Shown: piece by piece, positions 48,004-57,848 of the stretch | Layout: each line of letters starts with the position of its first letter | Position numbering within the stretch: the first letter of the stretch is position 1 | NCBI GenBank assembly: GCA_012862575.1 | Contig: BLSF01000007.1 | Coordinates: 62,001-126,000 of the forward strand | Direction: 5' to 3' | DNA from: Parietichytrium sp. I65-24A | Lineage: Eukaryota; Sar; Bigyra; Thraustochytrida; Thraustochytriidae | DNA: 64,000 nt | The notes under the pieces: model-generated | Databases searched by the model: none | The model's input: only the letters and a program-made list of their open reading frames with translations | What the model was told of the DNA's origin: nothing | Made by a program: the position numbers and the translations under genes

Positions 48004-49280
48004 AGAAAAAACACAAATTCATGAAGGCTACTTGGGCGTGCACTGTACACAGCCTCTGGGCAAATTGAGCATATTCGTTTTCGCGCTTTCGGCTCTGTCA
48101 CATATGATTGTTCGATCGCTTTCACTGGGTATCGATTATTGGAGTCTACTTGGTCATTTAGAACAATAATCGAGAAGAGCAAGGAGTTGACAGCCAATCT
48201 GTTTCCTTGTTTTTTTCCAACTTTTGTTTTATTTCGCGGAGCATGTCAATGTTGTCTTTCACACACCTCATCATCAATCACATTTTTCTCAGCACTATGA
48301 ATTACCCTAATTAACCCATAATAATGCTTTGAGGCGGCTACTACTATTGTTTGAAATAATACCGAGCATCAGGCCTGCAACGGATCGTAACTCGCCAAAC
48401 AAAAATCGGGAGGGTACCATGATTTGCGAGTTGATCCATTTGTTCCATTTGTTCACACGGAATTTCTGTTTTGTAACATTCTAAGATTTGCAGTCACTCT
48501 CCAGTGGACGTAAACTTGTGAATACAAATAAGCAACATGAATAGACAGCTTGCCCGAGCGCGCGATACGTGACAGACAAGCTGAGAATAGTCGACCTAAA
48601 GAGACGAATCGTTACGGTAGCATCGCCGAGTCTTATATAGTTCAGGAGTTCGTACTAGTACACCTTGTAAATGTGCGAGTTGGACACAACCCATGTTGTC
48701 AATTCTCACTATTCTCACCCTGTATCGTTCAGTGTCTTTCTTCGCTACTCGCTAGCTAGCTTATTCCGCGAACTTCACGCTTTCGCTCTACACGTGTCTA
48801 AACGCTTGGAACTCTCTGAACAAAAGAAAAAGCGGGTTTGCTTTGCCGTCAGATCTGTCAAACGCCTCAAACTGCGAGAATTTCGAGGCAAACCCCCACC
48901 CACCGCTTACGTTGAAAACTTGCATCGACTGACAGCGAAGCGTCGTTTTCGGCTGCAAGTTACTTGCAAATAAGCGCAGGTTGCGTACATCTGAGTGGCG
49001 CCTTTGTGAGTCCGGCTAGTCTGGCTGGCCGCACGGATCACCGGATGTACTGTACAGCTGCATGTTTGGCTTTCGTTTAGGTGGGAAGCCATTTCACCGT
49101 TTGAAACAAACGATGCCATGTGCGAGTGGAGAGGTCTGCACTAGTTCCGCATCGGAATTGGGCCTGTGGAATAGCTTGGGGTCATTTTACCTTTGGAGCA
49201 TTGCAGAATCCAAACGCAAGCTCAAGAAAAAATAATCGCTCGCGGAAGAGAGAACAAGTCTAACACAAACAAGATCGAAA
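48004..49280. promoter_or_regulatory. Divergent region upstream of EF-hand/ankyrin and glycine-zipper genes
   Basis: The 1.28 kb holds two promoters. ORFs in it are short and unrecognisable. A GTACTAGTAC word lies near 48653. Confidence 0.45.
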
Positions 49281-49865
49281 ATGTCTCCGTGCGAAACCCC
49301 CGCATTTGCAAAGGGCGAAGAGACCGGCGCTTTCCCAGGCGAATTCGAGAGATCTGCCGTCGCGGAGCCTCGCGCATCACCAGCGCCGACGTCAACCTTT
49401 CCGGACGCGCAGACTGAAGCAGGGGTGCACGAAGACGCGCGCCCAGCGCCCCCGCCTCCACCCCAACCTGCTGCAGCAGCTGCATTTGACGAGGAGGATG
49501 ACGAGGAGTTCTCAAAGAAAGAGATAAAGCGCGGAGCTGCACTCGCTGGTGGCGCTGCCGGTGCGCTAGTAGGCAGCTTGATTGGAGTGCCCGTCATTGG
49601 AGGGGCTGCGGGAGCTGCTTATGCTTGCCTAGCCGTCGACAAGACGGGTGAATCTGGAGCTCGCGCAAGAAAATTGGGAAAATTTGGGGCCAAGGTCATC
49701 AGGGGAGTCTGCGCCTTCAACAAAGAGCACAAAGTCTCTCAAAAGGTTTCCACAGCGCTGCGCAAAGCAAGCGATAAGATCTCCCAATACTCGGAACAAA
49801 ACGTCGCCGCATCAGAGGCTGACAACAAAAAGCAAGCGCTCATGACAGAGACGCCACAAGTCTGA
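49281..49865 (+). CDS. Glycine-zipper protein, function unknown
   Basis: The 194-residue product has a Pro/Ala-rich acidic N-terminus (1-75) and then a hydrophobic Gly/Ala block at about 86-114 (ALAGGAAGALVGSLIGVP, then VIGGAAGAAYACLAV) with G-x3-G spacing typical of glycine zippers, which pack helices or insert into membranes. A basic amphipathic helix follows (ARARKLGKFGAKVIRG, then KVSQKVSTALRKASDKI). The gene start is the first ATG after stops and follows an A-rich leader. It could be a peripheral or integral membrane protein. I do not recognise a family. Confidence 0.65.
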   Translation: MSPCETPAFAKGEETGAFPGEFERSAVAEPRASPAPTSTFPDAQTEAGVHEDARPAPPPPPQPAAAAAFDEEDDEEFSKKEIKRGAALAGGAAGALVGSLIGVPVIGGAAGAAYACLAVDKTGESGARARKLGKFGAKVIRGVCAFNKEHKVSQKVSTALRKASDKISQYSEQNVAASEADNKKQALMTETPQV

Positions 49866-50029
49866 GCACGTTAAAATGTTTTCACCATTTGAAATAGATC
49901 GCACTGTAAAGTAATAATAATCCAACATTTCCGTAGAGATTGCCCTGCTTCGTTTCCTGACACGAGTGCGAACGAGCAAATGCGCATGGTTTCAGAACGT
50001 TTCATCATCTCGGTGTTGCACCAGGGCTG

Positions 50030-50490
50030 TCAGTGGTGGCTGTTCAGAATAGTTTCAAGCTCTGCCTTGAGCTGCTCGATTTTCATGTAGTTTTCTCTAC
50101 GAAAAGCCTCGCCACTCTCTTTCTCCATATCTTCAAGAAGCTTGTCATACGCAGCCAAGCAGGACTTGACTGCCTCCTGCGCATCTTGGGCATCATCATT
50201 AAAGTACACCGAGTCCTGGAACACACACAAACACACAAACACACAAACACCACGACCAGACGTCAGCTGCGAGACAAAGTTTCGCAAACAAGAAAACAGC
50301 CCGCCAAACGCACCATCGAGTCCTCACAGTCTGCGATGCACATCCTCGCCTCAGCGAAGAGGTCCTGGAACTCCACTTTGCGCTTCCGCAGCGAATCTGC
50401 GTCCAAAGACAGCCATCTGCTTCCTCTCAGGAAGACTTCCGCGTCCGTTGCCACCCACCGCCTGCTCCGGTTAGCCAATCGCGCCAGCAT
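50030..50490 (-). CDS. Small two-exon alpha-helical protein
   Basis: Exon 1 is 50490-50314 (59 codons), exon 2 is 50215-50030 (61 codons plus stop), joined in phase 0 across a 98-base intron (GTGCGT...TTCCAG). The 120-residue product begins with an Arg-rich stretch (MLARLANRSRRW) that may be a mitochondrial presequence or just a basic helix, then reads as a continuous acidic helix protein (KVEFQDLFAEARMCIADCED, EAVKSCLAAYDKLLEDMEKE, KIEQLKAELETI). Without the splice both pieces are truncated, and exon 2 would begin with a nonsense Cys/Val run from the intron. I do not recognise the family. It ends convergently with the glycine-zipper gene. Confidence 0.75.
50216..50313 (-). other. 98-nt spliceosomal intron
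   Basis: The donor is ATG|GTGCGT and the acceptor TTCCAG|GAC. The 3' half is rich in TTTGTGTG. It has phase 0, and removing it joins two helical segments in one frame. Confidence 0.75.
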
Positions 50491-51490
50491 CGTTTTATGA
50501 CAGCCTTACTCCTCCCTTCCTTTCTTCCTTCTGTGCCTTTATCACCCACCCTCTCTCGCTTCCGTTCGGACTTGCGATATCTCTCGACCAAAAACACCAA
50601 AAACACCAAAAACACCAAAAACACTACAGCGGGTTCAATCCGGTTCTCGCGCCGAGAACCGAAACCAGAAGTTGAACAGCCGGGTTCTCCGAGGTCTTTC
50701 AGTCCTCCCACTTAGGGTGCTGAATAAGCGCGATGGAATTTTCGTTTTACTCCATCGATAAGTGTTATGTATTATGGATAGAGAAGACGTAGGCAGCACC
50801 ACACCAACTCTCGGGACTCGCAGACAATATTTCGCCGAGACGTATACAAGTGTGGGGAAGGCGAGAGAAATTGCGCATCAAGTTATCGCTTTCATTCACC
50901 GTCAATCAATGAACATTGGCATTCACTGTCATTCATCCATCTTTTCTTTGTTCTGTGCCTGTTTTTGGGAATGGAATGTCATTCAGAATCGTGTCAATCG
51001 ATCCAAAACCTTTACCGGTCATTTTTTATCGGTCTTTATTTATAAAATGACTGGGAGATAAAACCCTTTTGATTCTTTGGTTCGATCAGAATCAAAGCAA
51101 ACTGAGACCAGGAAAGGATCGAAATGACAGTTTGGTCCAACTTGGCCACTCGATCAAATCAACCGGCAGCGGGATGTCTTGTGGAATGAAGACTGGTCTC
51201 GGTGTTTACATCAAGTTGTCCGACTGGAATCCCGGTTTGTTTCGAACGGCAAATCATTCAACTTTGCAAAGGCAAAGTAAAGTGTGAGTCTCATGTCTTC
51301 TCGAACAACCTCAGCAACTGTGAAGGTCACCTGGGCAGAACCCTTTCGACATCCAAGTGATTGCTGGTGCGGGGGACGCTTTCTGCGCGTACAGGAAGGA
51401 AGAGTTGCTGCTGACTGGGACGAGAAACGAAAGGTACGGGCGCGAGTTGTGAGTTGTGAGTTGTGAGGGGAGTCTTGTTCCGCTTCAGGT
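50491..51490. promoter_or_regulatory. Divergent region with ACCAAAAAC repeat
   Basis: About 1 kb between the start of the small two-exon gene and the amidotransferase gene. It includes four 9-bp AAAAACACC units near 50587-50625 and no recognisable gene. Confidence 0.5.
50587..50625. repeat. (AAAAACACC)4 array
   Basis: Four tandem 9-bp units about 100 bases upstream of the small two-exon gene. Confidence 0.9.
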
Positions 51491-52843
51491 ATGCAGGTGG
51501 GCCGCGCGCTTTACGTGTGGGTTCTGAGCACAGCTGTGGGGAATTGCGTGGCGTGCAGATGGACAGCTGCGGGGACGCGCGCTGGAACGCTATCTGCAGG
51601 GGATCTTGTGCGCGACGCGAACCATGGATTGTGGCTTCAGAGCGCGAAGAGGTTGCTGCCGTGGGTAGAAGAAGGGCTGTTTTACGACGAGGAGAGTATG
51701 CCACTGAGGAATGCGCCGGAGCACATGGACGGGTTTGGAGTGGGGTGGTACGGGGAGGATGGCAATGTACTGAGGATGAGGACGCATCGATCGGCGATGG
51801 TGGCCTCGTCGATCTATGAGGAGAAGGGCGGTGACGATGATGATCTGTCTTGCGGCACTCCATCTGGCGAATGCATTCGAAATGGAAGCAAGGTGGAGAG
51901 GGAGCCGAGCCACATCAAAGGACCGGAAAAGATTCTGGGCGAGAATATGGGATCGACGTCCATGAATGAACTTAATGATCAAATCTCGGAATGGCAACTG
52001 GATCCGCTTGCGGTGGAGATCGCAGAGAGGGTGGAGTCCAGTGTGGTGTTTGCACACATCCGCGCGGCCTCAGATGGGGATACGGAAGAGAGAAATTCGC
52101 ACCCTTTTGCATATAATCGCTTGTTATGGATGCACAACGGCGGTTGCGCCCACAAAGAAAAGCTGCTGGAAATGCTGGAGCAACGATCAGTGGACAAATC
52201 TGCCATTCAGGGGGATTCAGACTCCGAGTTTGCTGGCGCGCTCATCACCCATCATATCGGCGACGCTTGCTCTCGTGAAAAGTTTGAATACTCTGAGCTT
52301 CGAAAAGCCCTCCTTCAAGGTCTCATGGAGCTGCACGAACTATCCCACGGAACCGAAATGCATAGCTCGTTGAACTTTGCTCTCTCGGACGGTAAGCACA
52401 TTCTCGCCACCCGGTACAGAACCAACGAAACCGAAGATCCACCATCGCTGTACTTTACTCTCGGGAGCCGCTGGGACAAAGATTCAATGGAGATGCAAAA
52501 CCCGGTCAATAGTGGTACTACAGCAATGAACGCGTTTGAGATGCGGGGAGACACCTTCATTGTCTCTTCTGAACCTCTTTCGTCGGCTTACAGCTCCTGG
52601 TTGCCAGTGGTCAAAGATCAGCTGCTCTCCTACAACGTCGAAAAGGGTCTTCTGCGGCTGTACTGTATTTCTTCTGCGTGTCTCGATGATTTGAGCCACC
52701 GTTGCAATGCAAGCAAGACGGCGTTCCAGAAGGACTTCTTATGCAGCCAGAAGATGATTGTTCCTCTTCAGTGTCCATCAGGCAGTGACCCTGACAAGGT
52801 TGTTGACGCAAGTAATTTGACCGGCGTTGTGCGTGAGGAGTGA
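51491..52843 (+). CDS. Class II glutamine amidotransferase-like (YafJ/DUG3 type) with leader
   Basis: The 450-residue protein has an Ntn-type glutaminase domain. Landmarks are ACRWTAAG (the Cys-Arg-Trp of the MCRW start in YafJ/DUG3), MDGFGVGWYGEDG, HIRAASDGDTEERNSHPF and RLLWMHNGG, all in family order. DUG3 relatives hydrolyse gamma-glutamyl bonds in glutathione breakdown. In these enzymes the nucleophilic Cys follows the initiator Met directly. Here 21 residues (MQVGRALYVWVLSTAVGNCVA) lie in front of it and look like a signal peptide whose cleavage after CVA would expose the Cys. An in-frame stop at 51464 and the lack of another ATG before the domain support this start, unless an upstream exon exists. 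The C-terminal 80 residues are less conserved. It is convergent with the SET gene. Confidence 0.82.
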   Translation: MQVGRALYVWVLSTAVGNCVACRWTAAGTRAGTLSAGDLVRDANHGLWLQSAKRLLPWVEEGLFYDEESMPLRNAPEHMDGFGVGWYGEDGNVLRMRTHRSAMVASSIYEEKGGDDDDLSCGTPSGECIRNGSKVEREPSHIKGPEKILGENMGSTSMNELNDQISEWQLDPLAVEIAERVESSVVFAHIRAASDGDTEERNSHPFAYNRLLWMHNGGCAHKEKLLEMLEQRSVDKSAIQGDSDSEFAGALITHHIGDACSREKFEYSELRKALLQGLMELHELSHGTEMHSSLNFALSDGKHILATRYRTNETEDPPSLYFTLGSRWDKDSMEMQNPVNSGTTAMNAFEMRGDTFIVSSEPLSSAYSSWLPVVKDQLLSYNVEKGLLRLYCISSACLDDLSHRCNASKTAFQKDFLCSQKMIVPLQCPSGSDPDKVVDASNLTGVVREE

Positions 52844-52911
52844 TTGAGGATGTGTCTGGTGCCTGAGTGATGGTTGGCACCATTTTGTGCAGCTAGGGAG
52901 TTGATTTATCG

Positions 52912-53181
52912 TTAAGCCGATGCTGAATTTGCAAAAGCTGCGCAATTCGGAATTTCACATTTGCGAACGTCTTCTTCAGGGAGACTTCTCCGATGCCAGA
53001 TAACCCTTTCATGCTGCTCCACATGGTGTCGAACGTGTCTTTGGTGGAACGGGTAGATTTCTTTCATGCATCGGTTGCAGCAGCATCGAGTACCTGGTTC
53101 CGCAAGGGCGAATACTTTGCATTTTTTCTTTATATTGTTGATCTGAACGGCCAAATCTTTCAATTCATGAACATTGACCAT
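52912..53181 (-). CDS. Doubtful small ORF with one C2H2-like pattern
   Basis: The 89-residue frame contains CNRCMKEIYPFHQRHVRHHVEQH, which fits a C2H2 zinc finger by cysteine and histidine spacing but lacks the usual Phe and Leu core. It lies between the amidotransferase and SET genes, in the 3' flank of the latter. A plus-strand frame over the same bases looks no better. It may be a finger relic or chance. Confidence 0.22.
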   Translation of the reverse strand: MVNVHELKDLAVQINNIKKKCKVFALAEPGTRCCCNRCMKEIYPFHQRHVRHHVEQHERVIWHRRSLPEEDVRKCEIPNCAAFANSASA

Positions 53182-53247
53182 AAAGTAGCAAAACGTGAGA
53201 AAATAACTTAGGGAATTGTTAAAACGGGAGAGAGATAAATAAACAAC

Positions 53248-53868
53248 CTATTCATACTTGGAGAGCTCAGCGTCGTCAGCCTCTTGGCAGTTCTGAATGA
53301 TTTGCGCGTGCTCAGCTGCCTCTAACAGAGACTTGCGCCTGATGAGAGGGCTCGTTATTGCGCAAATCTTATTCCTCTCTTGAATCGACAGGTGGGCGAA
53401 GCCTTTCACCACGCGCGGGAACTCCATCGAGACACAGCTTGGGCACTGGCACAAAAACGGAGCGTCCATGTCCCACTCGGTGGTGTTGTAATTGAAACTG
53501 AGATCCTCGCCTTCATCGATGTCCTTGCAAGCGATGAACTGTGCACTCTTCCTGTCCTTGGAAACAATGATTCTGGTATTGACGCCATCGCAGGCGTGGC
53601 TGATAAACTCTGCGCCATCGGTCGGAGCAACGTGAATCCGGTCGTCTAGCTGCACAGTGTGCATACTTGGCTTGTCCTGCACGGGGTAAGAAAACTCGTT
53701 CAAGACAGTTCCGCTCTTGATGGAAACGTTTGCTACGGCTTTTTTCCCAATCGAGTTTGTTTCGACAATTCGGATGGCCTCCTCCGTCTGAAGCACCGCC
53801 CGCGTGGACAAGAACCTGCCGCGGGGCAGCATCGCTGCAACTCTCACACTTCTTTGAAAAGCCAGCAT
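53248..53868 (-). CDS. Short SET-domain protein
   Basis: The 206-residue protein (from the Met at 53868; the frame opens at 53931) is almost only a SET domain. It shows IGKKAVANVSIKSGTVLNEF (opening strands), FISHACDGVNTRII (equivalent of the NHSCxPN motif), DIDEGEDLSFNYNTTEW (equivalent of GEELTFDY) and a post-SET-like CQCPSC. These are the parts that bind AdoMet and form the active site in lysine methyltransferases. The N-terminus (LAFQRSVRVAAMLPRGRFLSTRA) has the look of a mitochondrial presequence, so the substrate need not be a histone. No other domain is present. One exon. Confidence 0.82.
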   Translation of the reverse strand: MLAFQRSVRVAAMLPRGRFLSTRAVLQTEEAIRIVETNSIGKKAVANVSIKSGTVLNEFSYPVQDKPSMHTVQLDDRIHVAPTDGAEFISHACDGVNTRIIVSKDRKSAQFIACKDIDEGEDLSFNYNTTEWDMDAPFLCQCPSCVSMEFPRVVKGFAHLSIQERNKICAITSPLIRRKSLLEAAEHAQIIQNCQEADDAELSKYE

Positions 53869-55842
53869 TTTGCAGAGCACCAGCCTTTCAAGCAGTTGCA
53901 ATGGGAAAACACACACGGGTTTACAAGGCACACCTCTTGCGGACGCACGCCCAAGCTTTGTCGATCCGCAGTGAACGATATACCCTCAGGCCTGTCCTGA
54001 ACACCGAACGCTCCCAACAGTGAAACCGAACTGCTCAACTCGGGAAAAATCAATCACTCGGGGACGACAATGACCGTGACAACGACAACTGTACCGGTAC
54101 TGGCAGCGTCGATTCGGAGATTGGTACACTTGCATGCGAGTACCAGTTGAGTACCAGTTGTACAAGATGGACACAGTCGTGAGAAGGACAAGGGATACTC
54201 ACAGTCAGTACCCGTATTGTACAGTAAGTGCGGATAATGGGAAAGAAAGAAAGATCGGGTTGATGAATTGCACTTTCACCGCGTCAGTGGGTGACCACGG
54301 TCGGTCACCACGCACTGCAAAAACTCACCACGCACCACTCACCCACCACCCACCAGTAGTTAACAACCACTGGCGGTACTCACAATCTCACTAATCCCAC
54401 TCTCAGTACATCTCAGTACCCCGAGCCTTTGCTGCTCTGATGGTCACACCACGCCACCACATACCACCGCTCTATGCCTAGCGTTGCACACAGCACTTTC
54501 GGAATTCGTCGCAAAGAAAAAGACTCACGCCAACGCAAAACTAGTCTTTCAACAATTGAAAAATCTTGCGCTCGCCAGAGTCTATGGAGCGATGGGAAAG
54601 CAGGAAAACCCGCTTATCTGTCTCTCGGTCTCTTTCTTGTTCGCTTTGCGTGTGGGAATCTGAAGCCAGCCTAGCTGATTTAGCTGGATGTCGTCACGTG
54701 CGGCTGCGAGGGAGAGCTAAGAGGGCCGGGAGGAAGGGTAGGACTCCCTCCACGTTAGCCTCGTTCGCACAAAACGAGCAGTGACTTGGACTTGCAACAT
54801 AGGCACGTCCTTTATGGGAGAGTATGATGGATGGAATTGTGTTGAATCAACTCACAGTCAATCAACTTGAAAGGAGTGAATGCACGCATGCACACAAGCT
54901 TGTTTGACGTGAAATGCATTTCCCTCATTTCCCCCTTCCTCGGCTTCCTCGGCGCCGATTGAAAGGGAGCTAACTCTGCCGTAGCGCGTCTGCTTTGCCT
55001 CTCGCGACTGACGCGACTGACTGACACCGACTGACTGACTGACCGGACCGCGGCAACTGGTATGAAGCATGAAGAAACCACTGCTCAAGTCGAGCCTCTC
55101 TCGTCATCTCGTCAGGCTCTGCTGCTGATCATCGGGCTCGTTTGGATGGAGCCATCAGACCGGTTTAAAAGGAGCCGAACTTTAGCCAAACACAGAGCTC
55201 AGATGCGCGTATGCGCATAGGTGCCGTGCAGAGTACCTTAGGTACCAGCTGTCGACTGCAGGCTGTTTTTTTTGTTTGTTGCTGTTAGTCCCCTGCACTC
55301 GGCGATGCAACGGAGTGGAGGTGAGTGAGTTGCACAAGTCGGACGGACTCGGGACTTGGACGCACTTGGGCCTCGCCCAGCCGCTTGAATAGGCGTGAAT
55401 CGCGGAAGAGCAAGACTCGAAACACCGGTCCCGGTCCGTCCTAATCCTAATTATTGTCTGCACTCTTTGTACGCTGGATGGTCCAGGTCCAGAGCGAGGC
55501 TGGCTGGCGCCAAAACAAAACAAGCGCTCCCCACGCTGCTATGTGCAAATCAGGATTCAGAATTATAATTAATTCGAGTCGCCGCCGAAGAAAATGAAAA
55601 GTCGCCTTTTCTAGCTGTGAAATGCCATTTCGCCTGTTTCGCCATGCAATACTAGACTAGACGGCGATGGCAGAACGGTACAGTTACCGATATTGGTACT
55701 AGTACTGACTCCGAGGTCCGTAGTACCTCACGTTGTGTTTGCGCGATACTCTCTGGGGTCAGAAAACCTTGTTCTCTTTTGGGGCCCGATTTCATGAAGA
55801 AGAATGCGATGTGATACAAAATAAAGAGCCTGCTTTATGTTT
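53869..55842. other. 2-kb gene-free region rich in GTAC words
   Basis: This is the 5' flank of the SET gene and the 3' flank of the Rab gene. Palindromic GTAC-containing words occur at 54091-54100 (GTACCGGTAC), 54124-54172 and 55678-55734 (including GGTACTAGTACTG). No convincing ORF is seen. Confidence 0.45.
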
Positions 55843-57848
55843 TTACAATATCGCGCAACCGCGTGGCTTGTTCCGACTATCAGAGTCGAAACGAGGGGCA
55901 GCACTCTCGTAGTTTGCCTTTTGTTGCTTGCTGGCATCGATCTTGGCCACAGCACTCATGGATAGAGCCTCAAATGCTTCGAGCACGTTGGTGCCGTCCT
56001 TGGCACTTGTTTCGAAGAACTGGCAGCCATATTTCTCAGCCATGGCCAAGCCTTGCTCGTAGGAGACTTTTCTTTGCGGCAAATCGACTTTGTTCCCGAA
56101 TAAAACTACAAAGACGTCTGGTCCTGCGTGGCTCTTTATGTTGTTCATCCAATAGCTTATTTGATCAAAAGACTGCTCATTGCAAACGTCATACACGAGG
56201 GCGATTGCGTGCGAACCGCGGTAGTAGGTGCGCGTGATAACATGGAAGCGCTCTTGCCCGGCGGTATCCCATATCTGGCACTTTATCCGTTTTCCATTTG
56301 TTTTTTCCGGATCGTCTAGATACCGAACTTTGAAGTCCACGCCAGCGGTGGACATTAAGTTTTGCGTAAATTCGTTGTCGCTAAAACGCATCATCAAGCT
56401 CTGGACACACACCCACACAAAACACAAACGCATCAGAAATTGCTGAAGCCGAAAGAAAAGAGGACAGACGATATCAAACTTACGGTTTTCCCCACCGCAC
56501 TGTCTCCGAGCAACAGGACTTTCACATGGTAGTCAAAATTGTCGTGCCCATGATCGTCAGTGGGACTACTTTTACCGACCTGGCTGTACCCGGGCAACGG
56601 AAGGTTTTCAAACTCTGCAGACGTCGTCTGCGGTGGCACCACTGTAGAATTACGAGAATCCAAAAGCTCTCGATCGCTGTGAGCCCTTCTCCTTGATTTC
56701 CCAATGCGCTTAATTCTACGCATTGAGCGCACGGAGCCTATCATCTTTGCCACGGCCTTTGCTCTCAAAGTTGATGGCCGCTCTAACGCGGCCTCTGCAA
56801 GCGCTTTAGCATCGTTAGAACTCAAGTGCAAGCCTTTCAGCGCTTGGTCTTGAGACGCTAAACTACTACTGGACCGTCGTGACGAAGCGGAGCCCACGGA
56901 CAACCTGCCCGAGTTCGTTGATTTAATGGTTTCCATGTCAAGCTGGACATCTTTCGCACTGTTTGGACTTGTGCTTTTCACAGTACTTGAAGCACTCGAT
57001 GCAGAATTGGGAGTCGTTATTGCAGAAGGGGGCGAATTTGAAATCCGCTCGGATGCAGATTGAGGGGACCTGGACTTCACCGCCCCCTGTGACCCTGCTG
57101 CACCTTTTCCTTTTCCAAGAAGGCCTGTCTTCAAAGTCGTGCTATTTCCACTTCTTCGGGGCTCCTTCTTTTGTTTCACGATCATCAATTGTGGTGAAGC
57201 GGCAGCATTCGCCTCTTCCTCTAACGCACTTTCTTCTTCGGCTTCTTCTTGGGACATGTACACCACTGGCTGTGGGAAAAGCTCGACATTTGACTGCGGA
57301 ATAGTCCGCTTATTAAAACGTGTATGCTCCAAGTTTGTGACAATCTCGAGTGTTTTCTGGGATAATTGCGTTTTCGCGACAGGCTCAAAGTCTTCCATAG
57401 AGTCGTAAGAGCTCAAGCCTCCAGCTCGGTACCCCGGTCGCCGCGAACCGCTTGTTTTGTTAGTGTTCAGTGGTGTGCCCCTGGCGCTCTGCTCTACTTT
57501 CTCCATAAGATCCCGCTCTTTCTGCCTGATTTGGTCATCCTCAAGTTCATTTACGAACGACTCACTGCGTCCGCGGCCTCGCACTTGGTAGTACTCCATC
57601 TCCTCGTCGTCGTCCTCGGCGTCCTGCGTGTGATCGCCTACATCTCCCAGGGCGTACTCCAACTCCGAGCTAGAATCCTGCAGCATTGCCGATTGCGACT
57701 CAAAAACACTACAATACGCCCTGCTTGAAAGAAAATATCTACGTGAATGAATCACGTGACTCCAAACTCTTTGGCTTCTTTCCACGATTTCACACCAGCT
57801 CTTAAAGTGTACAAATGTTGAGCACTTTTGCACACCGAGAACCACCAC
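55843..57848 (-). CDS. Rab-family GTPase with long N-terminal extension
   Basis: Exon 1 is 57848-56484 (455 codons), exon 2 is 56400-55843, joined in phase 0 across an 83-base intron (GTAAGT...TCCAG) that splits the P-loop (GDSAVGKT | SLMMRF). Residues about 445-625 of 640 form a complete Rab: switch I with STAGVDFK, DTAGQERFHVITRTYYRG, GNKVDLP and ETSAKDG. The protein ends in CAIL, a CaaX box ending in Leu, as in Rab8-type proteins. The 445-residue extension is Ser-rich and disordered, with acidic and basic patches and no EF-hand or other domain that I can see. The Rab would act in vesicle traffic at a membrane set by its prenyl group. Switch I has Ala where Ile is usual (STIG). Confidence 0.88.
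56401..56483 (-). other. 83-nt spliceosomal intron inside the Rab P-loop
   Basis: Donor ACC|GTAAGT, acceptor GTGTCCAG|AGC, with a TG-rich stretch before the acceptor. Splicing restores GKTSLMMRF; reading through gives a stop 15 codons later. Confidence 0.92.
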
